Shown piece after piece: positions 8,487 through 19,100 of a DNA stretch of 23,441 nucleotides. The position numbers were made by a program, and so were the translations under genes. Below the pieces are notes generated by a model, which saw nothing but the letters and a program-made list of their open reading frames with translations, was not told the DNA's origin and searched no databases. Source of the stretch: Hypsibius dujardini (Eukaryota; Tardigrada; Eutardigrada; Parachela; Hypsibiidae). Every line of letters begins with the position of its first letter. Positions within the stretch are counted from its first letter, which is position 1. The stretch lies in contig LRSR01001175.1 of the NCBI GenBank assembly GCA_001579985.1, positions 1 through 23,441 on the forward strand. Reading direction: 5' to 3'.

Positions 8487-8528
8487 AATTTCGCATTGGC
8501 GTCTGCCTGACTTCATGGGCTCTTCGTT
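8487..8528 (-). repeat. Terminal direct repeat a', right copy (42 bp)
   Basis: Identical to 3589-3630. It marks the outer edge of the shared sequence at the 5' end of the element. Identity stops sharply after CTCTTCGTT on this side. Confidence 0.85.
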
Positions 8529-9614
8529 GTTTTTTCACTGTTGTGTTTGATTTTACTCGTACTGTGATGTGCGAAATAAAAAAATTCTGAGATATATGTG
8601 GCTTTTTATACCGTCTAAATTTACCATATAAGTATAACTATGCCCTTCCGGATGTTTTTGTCATGGGGATAAAAAAACGAAATCCAAGAGGTCCATTTGG
8701 CAACATATATTTATACTTCCAGTTACACTTTCTATTGCACCTCTCGCTATACCTCCAGAGTATATATTATCATTGGGGAATCAGGGACCCGCTGCGATTG
8801 AAAGTCGTACAATGACCCTCACATGACGGGACGATATCTCACATGTTTCAATTCCGAGGTGGATAATTGAAATGTTGTGGTTTTTCACACGGTACCAAAA
8901 GCCTCGTCCATGATGATTTTTCTTTTCGATGTACAAAATTAAATACGTAAAATACCATAAAAAAATAATTGAGGTATACGCGTGCAGTGTCTTGGCTGCA
9001 TGTTCTCAGCGGTTGTTATGAAGTTGGAACGTGCAAGTATCAAGGAGCGTCCGGTATTGTTTCGGCAACAAGATGTGGAATAGGAAAAGAAAACTCTCTG
9101 ATGATACTCATATTGCCCGTGCACCTACAATGTATCCTGGTAGTTTATTTCCTCAGGGGCTCCAAATGAAACTGTAAGCGCGCGTAAATTGAAGAAACGT
9201 ACAAGCTGTTTAACCCAATGACAAAATACGCCATTATTTACCACGGCGTACCGGACCGTCTCGGTATACGACGACGTCCATCGTTCATCATCGAAGAGAG
9301 GCTATACTCTCACCGCACTGTTTATTCTTTTCGTCGCAGACAGCGTAACCCAGATTTGTGAACGAAAAACATTACTTGTAAAACCGCCTTGGACGGAAAC
9401 TATCCACTCATGTAACAAAGCATCAAGGCAGCAACCGTTGCGTCGCGTCAGCCGATGATAAACGGCACAAAGCGGACGATAAACCGATGTATTGCACTCA
9501 AGGTCGTTAACGTTCGTTAATGAAAACATTTCACATCTTCTTAGTCACTCAATCTTCACAGCGCATACTCTGTTACATAGCATCGTTATTATTTCTTTTT
9601 GTCTATTGTGAAAA
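8529..9614. other. Spacer, no supported gene; likely promoter of the repeat glycoprotein gene at its end
   Basis: AT-rich in the first half, more mixed in the second. Short open frames on both strands lack domains or paired splice sites. The last 150 bases would hold the promoter and 5' UTR of the gene starting at 9615. I see no clear TATA box; a TCACT/TCAATCTTCA stretch near 9545-9560 could serve as an initiator, but this is weak. Confidence 0.45.
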
Positions 9615-11947
9615 ATGCTGCCAAAACTTTTTACAATCTTGACTTGCTTACAAGCCGCTTCATTCACGAAGAGTTTGGAGCACTCAGAGAATGAGCTGCC
9701 GAAACTCTCAATCAACGACTCGTCCGGGCTTAATTCCAGCCATGTAGAAATACAGTCCAACTCGTCCCTTTTAACTACACCCAAACCGGTGTCCGTCCTC
9801 GCGCAGAAGAAGGCAGCACACGCCGCGGATCAGGCCCACAACATCCCCTTGAATCCCTTCTCACAATTCACCATCGATGCGGCGAAACGCGCGGAAGCGG
9901 CGAACCGTAAGATCTTCAACCCGCTTTCGCAATCCGCCATTGACTTTTCCAAGCGCGTTGAAATGATGCATCAGATTATGGTGAACAACCAGCGCATTCG
10001 AGGCAGCGCGAGTTCTGTCCATATCGGCAACGTCTCCGTCAATCCCAACGAATCCTTCTCACTCGTCGCCGCAAAAAAGGACAACAACTTAGACCAAGCA
10101 TTCTTCGCGAACGTTTCCCGTGTAAACGGCTCTTTAAACAAACATCATTCTAGGGAGAAGCCAGTCTGGTCACACTCCGCCAATTCATCTTTGCATCATA
10201 ACGATTCGGCAGTCCACAAAGAAGGGCACCCTCTGGACCTTCACCTAGACGCCTCAAAAATTGCCGCAATCAAATCCCGAAAGGACAAGTTACAGTTAAG
10301 CCACTTAGCAGGTCATGATGACGGACAGGATCTCTATTATTGGAATGCTTCAATAGTTGCAGCACTGCTATTTGGTCATGAAGCCCACAAACAAATTGAC
10401 CCACAGCCACATGCAAAAGCTTCGCACCACAACAATTCCCTGATCCAAGAAGAGCTCCATGCACAAGCTGAAAAACCGGCTCAAATAGATCTATATTCGA
10501 ATACCTCGAATCTCCATTCGAATGCTTCAAATCAACATTCGAATGTTTCGATAATTCCAGTGACCATTGCTGCGGTGGATGAGCATCCACATTTGGAGGA
10601 ACACCACAAGAATGAAGCCCTCCTGCAACAAAATCCAGCTCCTCATCTCAACGATACGCTCGTCGACCAAAAAGACATTCACGCTGGGGAACTTCACTCG
10701 AACACTTCAACAGTGGTTGCTGTTAAGTCGGGAGAAGACCAGCAGCACCTGAAACTGGACGAACATCACAGCAAAGATGAAGTTCTACAGCACGATCCAG
10801 CCTGGCATCCCAACAACTCGCTCGCCCATCAAGAGATCTACGTACAAGCTGAAGAACATGCAAATGAGCTTCGTTTGAATACTTCGAAAGTTGCACAAAC
10901 TAAAGCCGGAGATGAGCGCCTACGAGTCGGGGAACTTCACACAAATAAGGACTTGATTCAACACGCCCATAAAAACGATTCGTCGTCTAATGAAAAAGCA
11001 TTGATTTTGAGCCCAAAAATGGCACCGATTAAGCCCGGAACAGCACATCTAGAAATGGACGAACACCACAAGAACGACGAGGACGTCCTGCAACATGAAC
11101 CGGCCTCGCGTCACAACATTTCGCTTAACCATAATGAAATTCACGCGGAAGAAGAAACTCAGAAAGTGCATTCAAACGCTTCGAAAGTTTTAGCAATTAA
11201 GCCTGCTGCGGAGCATTTGCAACTAGACGAACACCACGCAAACGAGGACCTCCATCTCGGTTCAGTTAGGGTCTCCCATCACAACGAATCGATTACGAAC
11301 CAAAATATTACTGCTGAGCTCAATGTGACAGCTTCGCACAAACAAAAAGTGGGAGAAACCTCGCCAAATCTCAACGCCAGCCTTCTCAACAGTTTGCCAC
11401 GTCGGCATTTAAACGGTTCGCAATCTCCGCTTGTTTGGGACGCCGCTGATGTCGACGCTGTGACGAACGGAACGACCAACCACACCGCCGTCGAGTTGGC
11501 GCAGCTTGAGTTGGTAAAGAAGTTCGCCTCGAATGGAACCGTTTTGAGCGCCATCCGGGACCTCAAGGAGGCGGCGCACAACAAGACCGCGGCACAGAGG
11601 AAGAAGGTGGCCTGGCATCTCATCATGAAGGTACGCAGAACACGTTGTTCCCTCTGCTTTTTCAGTTTTGATTTATTGAGAGATCTTATGGCGATTGTTA
11701 TTTATTTTTTTGACTATAGGAAGCGGACAAGAAAGAGCGGCGAACGGCGAGCGAGAATGCTACATCAATTATACCAGCGCTGAACTTGGAGCAGCTGCAG
11801 CATCAGCACGCGCACGAAGAGCAGCATCAGGCGGAGAACTTGACCGAAGCGCGAGCTGCCGCGTTACCTCCACCGAAGAAAGAGTTTACTTTGCTCAGTC
11901 TACCGCAGGCGAAACATTTGCCCAAAGGCGGCATCAAAGACGTGTAG
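9615..11947 (+). CDS. Secreted His/Asn-rich, heavily N-glycosylatable repeat protein (two exons)
   Basis: Exon 1 is 9615-11630, the intron 11631-11719 (GTACGC...CTATAG) and exon 2 11720-11947, ending TAG; the join is in phase 0 and gives 747 residues. Residues 1-15 or so (MLPKLFTILTCLQAA) are a likely signal peptide holding the only cysteine, so the mature protein has none. I count about 32 N-x-S/T sequons along the length. From about residue 325 a degenerate unit of roughly 55 residues recurs, with blocks like HLQLDEHH, EDVLQH, HNxSL, EIHAEE and SNASKVLAIK, near residues 325, 378, 435, 478 and 534. Composition is rich in His, Asn, Asp/Glu, Lys and Ala, and looks intrinsically disordered. The C-terminus is Lys/Gln/His-rich with a PPPKKEF stretch. 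No known family recognised. Possible roles (inference) are an extracellular matrix, adhesive, metal-binding or stress-protective glycoprotein. The start has A at -3, and no earlier in-frame ATG fits. Confidence 0.8.
11631..11719 (+). other. 89-bp intron of the repeat glycoprotein gene
   Basis: Donor ATGAAG|GTACGC, acceptor TTTTTTGACTATAG|G with a pyrimidine tract before it. Exon 1 ends on a complete Lys codon. Reading on through the intron would end in a basic, Cys-containing tail unlike the rest, whereas the spliced frame keeps the His/Gln/Glu/sequon composition to its stop. Confidence 0.75.
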
Positions 11948-12039
11948 TGGATTTATTAAAGGACGTTGATCTCAGTTGTTGACCGTTACGTATGATACGT
12001 ATGTATACGTACACTTTCCATAGGATGTAATTATAATAA

Positions 12040-12053
12040 CAAAGAAAGAATAT
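12040..12053 (+). terminator. Possible variant polyadenylation region
   Basis: The A-rich stretch about 100 bases after the stop of the glycoprotein gene contains AATATA and AAGAAAGAA but no AATAAA. It is the nearest candidate for the 3' end signal and is weak. Confidence 0.2.
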
Positions 12054-12392
12054 AAGCAAATACCCAGAATTTGTTACTCTTCGGCGGGTTGAATTGAGTT
12101 ACTCTATTTTCAGCTGCTTCGCGGCAGAATTTAATCACAAACAAAGGTTGCCATTCACGCAAGTCGCGGTATCGAAAGACAATCTCTCTCACGCTTCCCA
12201 ACGCTCTGAGGGCCCTCGAGACTTTCCCAAGCAGAGCTTCTTTAGAACTTTTGAAATGAATTGTGAACTACGGAGATGTTCCACTCGAAGGCAGTATTCG
12301 TGTTCAAGGAGAATTTCGGCGATGAGTGACAGTAGGCGGGCAGATGGGCGAGGGCAGACGACTTCCTTGGCTATGGTCACCGAATTATACGT

Positions 12393-12421
12393 AGATTACT
12401 TCCAATACGTGGAAGTAATCT
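12393..12421. repeat. Perfect 11-bp inverted repeat (hairpin)
   Basis: Arms AGATTACTTCC and GGAAGTAATCT flank the 7-base loop AATACGT. It could be a protein-binding palindrome or an RNA hairpin; no gene context decides. Confidence 0.7.
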
Positions 12422-12540
12422 TTCCCGAATGAGTTCATTCAAAAAACAAGAGTGAAAACGGATGATGAGAAGACCGTCAATCGATGCAAATGATACAGTA
12501 CACAGAATGATAAAATTGAACGTAGTGGCTGCGCGCGCGC

Positions 12541-12596
12541 ACAGGCAGGGCTAGTCGCTTAGTTACCAATCGAACAGGCAGGGCTAGGGCTAGTCG
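12541..12596 (+). repeat. Local direct duplication
   Basis: ACAGGCAGGGCTAGTCG at 12541-12557 recurs at 12574-12596 with an extra GGCTAG unit. It is followed by a TTTTGATG pair near 12610-12625. Short-range slippage is the likely origin. Confidence 0.7.
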
Positions 12597-13098
12597 GTCA
12601 GTAATGGGTTTTGATGAGTTTTGATGGGCTGTGATCAAATGGCTAGTGCCATGGTGATAAAAAAGCCCAGTACGCGCGCGTAGAATTGACCAAAAATGAA
12701 TCACTCGAATTGTGTTACTTTTATCAGCAGCAGAAGTATATCAATATTCATCCTAGGTCATCGTGGTCTGGTTGCTCGTTTTGTCTCCCCCATGAACATT
12801 AGATCGTATTTGAACGATGATAAATTTCAACTGTCCATGCATATATGAGTTCCACGTCAGTTGCTATGCGGAAGTCCGTTGAAAAGGAAGCTGTCGAAGG
12901 GAAAAAACAACATTGGCATCAACTGATACGCGTGGATTTGGACTTGTAACTTCACGAGCAAGAGGCAGGCTCCTGTCTATAACCATCATCATTTCACTAT
13001 GATTCCGAGCATGGAGTGAAATGCTTGATCTTTGAATACCCTAAAAGTGAAACGTGATTGACTGACGAGCTCACATTTGGTGCCGAGCAGGAAGAAGA

Positions 13099-13182
13099 AT
13101 GGATGCGTTGTGTGGGAAAGTGCATTTCAACACCACTGACCAATACGCTCCAAACATCGATCATTTGTGCAATCCCCCTGAG
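13099..13182 (+). CDS. TRPM exon 1 (predicted)
   Basis: 28 codons from MDALCGKVHF to CNPPE, phase 0, donor GAG|GTATGT. The CGK-x-H bit may match the C-x-CG...H region at the N-terminus of other TRPMs. It is weakly conserved and the 5' boundary is the least certain part of the model; an acceptor-like GAGCAG at 13085-13090 leaves open an upstream exon. Confidence 0.5.
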
Positions 13183-16100
13183 GTATGTTTGTCTGCAAGT
13201 TCATCCTCCCAGAGAGGCAAACTGATTGAATTTACAGCCTCATGTTTGCCGTTTAGGAACGGCGGTACATAAGAGTGAACTATGACGTATCCCTGGAAAG
13301 TCTTGCTCAGTTTATGGTGACCACTTGGAACCTCGGCTCACCTGACATCATGATCAGCATGATCTCTGGAGTACACCAATCGAAAGCGTGGAAGAAAGCC
13401 GAGCATCGCTCCGCCCTTCAGAAAGGGATCGTGAAGGTTTGTTTAGTTTGATCAAGTACCAATTTAAGAAAACTCCAAACAAGTGTCACAATGCCTATAG
13501 TAATAGTAAATAGGTTTTTGCACTTCATTTCCAATATTTAATTTGTAATTTCAATTTAAGAACAGATTTATTTCATTATAGTGTGATGCTAAAATACGCA
13601 GAAATTCGAACTCAAGTTATTATGTACAAAATTATTTTACAAAAATAAAATGCCTCGCATTTAAACCCAACTAGAATAAATTTGTACACAAATAAAATAA
13701 AATGCAATATTTAGTACAATAAAAGCAAATTAGTACATTATTATATAATTTGTAATTTCCGTTTGAATAAAAATCTCCTTATGTAACATTATTAACAGCA
13801 ATGCACAGGAAAGAGACACTTCTTAGTGATTAAAAAATGAAATGCCCGCATTTAAAAACACTTTAAATAAGCACATAAATAAGTGAAATTGATGAACTTC
13901 ATATAAATACTTTAACCCGAGTTTCATAGACCTGCATGCAGGGATTTGAAAAGAGGACTTTCTTTTGGAAGACACATTTCTCAATACTATTGCCACTGCA
14001 TAAAAAGTTGTTTTAAATAGACTTGTATGCAAACAAACAAAATTTTGTTACTGGATAAGACAAGGGACACTTCCCCTACAGTCGACTGCTGCACTCCGCA
14101 AAACATTCAGAAAGTAGATTGGTGTAAGGGCAGTGGCTATCAAACAAATGCCAACACTCTATTGAGAACAACAATCAATCAATTAAATCACAAATCAATC
14201 AATCAAGCAAAGCTGAAAGACGCTGTATGATTTCATGGTGTATGGTTCGGCCCATCGACCTTACCTTTTCTGAGCCTTGCCGGAATCCTTTATTTCCAAT
14301 GCATTAATTAGCTCTCTAATTAGGCTGTTTAAATCAATAAGGAAAATTGTCTAACCATTTGTCATGGAATGCTGAAACGCGTGTGAGCCGCTGGACATAA
14401 TTTACGTTTACTCTGCGGTCAACTACTCTCGGCTAGAAAAATTCCTCCCTCTAAGCCTTTAGCTTTAATCCAACAAAACTTTCAGAAAGGATTTAGAAGT
14501 TGCTAGTCTTAATACTTGCAGTACCAGAATTGTAACGCACCTTTTAGTCGCGATCAAGGGCGCACGGAGGTCTCAAATCCTTGAGAGGCAAATATGCCTC
14601 TGCAGCGTCTATTATGCTCTCTTTTATCCCGCCCAATCTCTCTGCCTCTCTATCAAAAAAGATTGAGAGGGTTGCCTCTTTGCGCCCCCTCCCCTATTCC
14701 GCGCGCTCTTTGTCGCAATATAAATCCCGAGTGACAAGACATTTGGAGTGCCCCTCGTATGTAAAAATTCAACACTCACGATAATAATTAACTCATTTTG
14801 TAGAAAATGATTGCAAAAAATTTACCCTGACCTTGTTACTGTTAGTTAGCCAATACGTCGCAAACCTGGATTTTTACCCACGGCCTCAACTACGGCCTCG
14901 CAAAGCTCATCGGCGACGCTGTGCGGGAAGACCAAGACCGCCAGTCAGTGCGCGGCAACTGGGACCACATCGCACAGAGCGCCTACAACCAACGCGTCAC
15001 GCAACCACGCTTAATTGGAGTGGTCCCAGACGCAATGCTTAACAACCCCGATCAGTACCTTCAGGGTCACGGGAAGGTCGATATTAACGTGACCGACGAG
15101 TACGAACGTCCACGGCCCAAGTATGAAATGAACCCGAACCACGATGTCTTTGTGTTGGTGAACAATACATCCTACACGGCGACGGCAGTTTTTCGCGGTC
15201 AGCTGGAACGCAGCTTGCAGGCCGCGGCGAGTGCGCGGAAGGAGACGGTGAGGACGGCCAACTTGCAGCTGTGTAGGTGAGGTCTGATTTTATTCCAGTT
15301 CGCGGTCTATTTGAAGGGCTTATTTGACATATTCGGCTGTTCTTTGGTGACTTACTGAATCTTGCCGCCAAAGTCTCAATATTTTTGCGAAATTACAAAC
15401 AAATAAGAAGTCAAAATAGAAGTCAAATAGAAGTCAAAATATAATCGGTTTCGAAATCGAAGGGTCGATTTTTTTTATTATAATTACCTATCTATATATC
15501 AGGATTTCATGTTGGAGTCTTGGGCTGGAAATCATATCTGCGGCTTCAAAAAAATACTGGTAAACAAGTCCGGAAAAATAAAACCGAAAAAACAGCGCAG
15601 CAGCAAAATTCAGAGCTGAAGCAATAATCAGGATTCGGGCTTTGTTGGTGGCGCCACTGCTCTCTTTTTGGATTTAATGTTTTCACGGTGTTCCTCTTAG
15701 TCAGACTATTGTCAATCAATTGTTTATGTTTTGCAGAGGTCTTCTAGTAAATTTATATATATATCCTGAATAATATTAGTTGGGATAAAAAAATCGAAAC
15801 TGGCTGATAAATCAGTCAATCAAGCTCGGCCTATTAACACAAAGTGACGCGGCAAATCGTTTTCGTCCTTATTTTTTTCTGAAACCGCAGATGTGTTTTC
15901 CATCCCAATGTAAAACTATGATATATGAATCAGTACTTGTGATAAAAACTCCACGCCGATTGTGAGGGAAAATCTCCGTTCTAGCCCAAGTTACAACATC
16001 TGAATACAGCGTATCAGATAACTGGACAAACCTGAAGTTTAAAATGGTAGCCATTGATCGATAACTTTCTTCTTTTTTCCGCATGATGACGTGTCGGGTT

Positions 16101-19100
16101 TTATTTTGACGCTGCTTTTCTTGAATTTTATTGCCCCTTTATGATAGTCATTTGATGAGTTCCTGCAATGTGTTTTTAGTTACATTTCTTATCCCGAAGT
16201 TATAGCTCATGCTAATTGTACAGTATCCTGCTTTCCTGTATCCTGCTATCTAAATCTATAGCTAAACAACGCCTGCTTTCCACATAAGTCTCCTAAATGT
16301 GTTTAGTGAAACCGGATGATGATGTGTACGAGCAGTCCGGCGTCATGGAGCCACCGGAAACCTCACAAAAACCGAACTACGCCATTCCGATGGTCTGTAT
16401 ATTGATCCAAGGTGGACCTGCGGAAATCGATCAAGTTTTATATTACCTGAACGACAACGTCCCAGTCATTGTAATAAAAGGGACGGGTCTCATGGCGGAT
16501 TTGTTGGCATTTGCCTATGAGGAGATTATGGAACGGTAAGAAATATTATTGTTGGAATTCGTTTACTTATTAACTTGAATGTCTAAATACAGGCCCGCTA
16601 GAATTAAATTACGAAATTTTAATTTAATTTGTCATTTGTCATTTTGTCATAATCATTTTATTTAAAATGAATGTCCGTAAACATAATTTAATTTGTCTAA
16701 ACTGATTTCAACTAGAGCAACAATATAGTCGAATTATTGTAATTCGTTAGTGGTGGCCTGGACATTGAGCTGGACCATATTAAGCCGGAAATTGAGAACA
16801 AAATGATCCGCTACTTCCCGGCTGAGTTCAAAGACAACGAACCGGAACGGATAGCGTATCTTCTCAAAATCCTCGGTTGCGTTCGTGTCTCCCATAAACA
16901 AGACCGCAAGTACATTATGATCTTCGACCTCGCGCTGAGCGACTCGGATCTCGCCGACCTGGATTGGTATATTTTGAAGGCGCTCTTTGCCTGCCAGTCC
17001 CAGTTCGGTAAGCCCGGACTAGACTGTGTTTTTTAAATAACCCGTTAACGCCCAATGTTGTTAAATGACGACCAGGCAACCTCCGAATATTCATGCAAAG
17101 ATGGTTAGAGTGATTTCCCCAAAATCAACTGAATTTGAAAGTTAGTGTATTGGCTAAAATTTAGAGGTCATCTTTTTGTCATTTTTTCCTTGACCAATTG
17201 CCGGGCAGAAATTGTCAAACTTAACCAGTTTTTGCTTTTTTTTAGTGAATTAAGTGTCCGAAGGCTGTGAGTTGGGCAAAATTTCTAAAAATACCTATTT
17301 TTTAGATTCCTCAAGTTGATCATCTATTATTCATCTCCAAAAATAATTATCTGAATCACATTGCTGACTGGCACGTGATCAGTTCTCAAAAAAGGTGTCC
17401 GATTTTTCAGTTTTCATAGGCGGATGTTTCTCTCACCCATCAGTGGACAGGGATCAGCTAAGGAAAAAAAATCCAAATTCGCCCAAAAAAATGAAAATTA
17501 AACTTTTTATTAATTGAATGCAACAGCACAAGGGAAAAATACTGTTGGCACTCAAATCGGGTCCGACCTGATATCGGGTGTTAATGGGTTGAAGAGCATG
17601 GTCCTCAAGGTTGGCTCTGGTTTTTCAGCAATCCACAAACGAGAAATCATCCGGAAAAATTTAATCTTGACGGTGATGTGGAATCGACCTGACTTGGCGA
17701 AGAGTGAAATTTTTCAAAGAGACTTTTCCGCTGCCGATTTGAGGGTGAGTCTAACGACATTCTTTAGAGTTAAAGTAATCCTGGAATGCGACTCGTTATC
17801 ATTTATTTTTTTAATTGCACTATATAGAATATGAACTAACTTTTACTAATCAATTTATTGGAGTACTTTAATTTTTTTCTTCCTCTTTATTTTCCGAAAA
17901 CTATTCACCAAGCGTCAAGATTTCTCTGCTGTTTCATAGAGAAACTGGAACAATCACACACCGTGCCGTTTGGGGAAGCTCCCCTCAAACGCACGAATTT
18001 TATGACGAATGTATTTTTCTTAGATAGACAGGGACATTTTTGAGCAGGCCCTGCTGAAACGGGATCGAGAGGCATTCGTTGACATGTTCCTCCAGCAAGG
18101 TTTCCAGCTCAACACATTCGTCACGGCGTCGCAGCTGCGAACGTTGTTCGCCAAAGTTGAAGATCGAGAGTTCTTTGTCACGGTCGTTTGGGAAAGCTTA
18201 CTTGAAAAGAGTCCAGGTACTGTCAATTTTGTTTTTGTACGAGAATAATGCTCAACTCACGTATTCATTTTTGTCTTACTGAGTATAGAAAAACGTGATA
18301 TTGTGGCAGTCCAGAGCCGGCATTGACCATTTTCCGACTAACAAATAATGCTTTGAAAGCTAAAAACGTACTAAATAAAAATAATAATGCAATAAAAATA
18401 AGAAATGACGAAAATTGGCAGCAATATGTTCGATCGTACGAAAATTGATAATGACTACTCTTTTATTGACGCGTTGTAAACTTCTTCTAAAACTTGTGCT
18501 TCTTCTTCTGAATCTTCTTCTACTCAGACTTCTACAACTTCTAAAACTTCTAAAATTCTCTGGCTTCAGCTTCTCCAATCAAGGACAAATTTATCGACAT
18601 TAAACTGAACGAAATTGTGGAGCATCTCACCGGAATAAGAAATTTTGTTCGCATTAAGGAACTGTCTCAGGACTCACAACGGAACCTCATTGTGGACCAT
18701 CTAAATTCCGAACGAAAAGTAAGGTGTCCAAAAAATTGTGTTTTTTTAAAATCCCCTTTTGAATTGCTGATTAGCGCAGTTTTGCAGGCCAGCAACGCCC
18801 TTATTGTCTGGGCCGTGCTAATGAACCGGCTGGAGTTGGCGCGGGTGCTATGGAAGTTCAGCGAACATCCCATCCCGCTGGCCCTCTTCATCAGTTCCCT
18901 GTACAAAAATCTGTCTCGGTTTGCGCCGAGCAGTGAAGTGGAGAAGAAGACCAACGAGAGCGGGGTGATGTTCGGCAGTTTGGCTGTGGACGTGTTACAT
19001 TTGAGCTACCAGGACGCGACGAACCGGGCGTTCGAGGTGCTGGGCGAACCCTTTGAGGACTTTGAGAATATGACCCCGATGGAGTTGTCTTATCGAGTAG

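Larger units (their letters stand above)
3589..8528 (-). mobile_element. DIRS-order tyrosine-recombinase retrotransposon (Ngaro/PAT-like)
   Basis: The element is read on the minus strand: Gag (8330-7203), reverse transcriptase plus RNase H (7225-5210) and tyrosine recombinase (5235-4309). A tyrosine recombinase in place of a DDE integrase, together with RT/RH, defines the DIRS order. Such elements are known to integrate through a circular DNA intermediate without target duplication. The ends are direct repeats, not inverted, which points to Ngaro or PAT types rather than DIRS1. In plus order the repeats are a (3589-3630), b (3631-3757), c (3758-3852), spacer (3853-4152), b' (4153-4279), ORFs, c' (8376-8483), a' (8487-8528). 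The a and b pairs are identical and the c pair differs at one base plus A-run length. All three ORFs are open, so the copy is young and possibly still competent. No methyltransferase or hydrolase domain was seen. Confidence 0.92.
11948..13098. other. Spacer between glycoprotein gene and TRPM gene
   Basis: No supported gene. It holds a short perfect hairpin (12393-12421), a local duplication (12541-12596) and GC-dinucleotide bits near 12533 and 12673. An in-frame TGA at 13063-13065 lies upstream of the TRPM start, so the promoter or any non-coding first exon of that gene would be here. Confidence 0.45.

Noticed and set aside
8331-8516. 62-codon upstream extension of Gag
   Set aside because: It is Phe/Ser-rich, made from the A-run and terminal repeats c' and a'; the SAP domain begins right after the internal ATG, so the internal start is preferred.
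12094-12432. 112-codon open frame after the glycoprotein gene
   Set aside because: Arg/Ser-rich composition, no domain, and the frame begins in what looks like 3' flank; no paired splice signals.
15869-16084. 71-codon minus-strand open frame in TRPM intron 3
   Set aside because: The composition looks protein-like, but I could not assign a domain or transposon family and there is no flanking repeat; left as unexplained.
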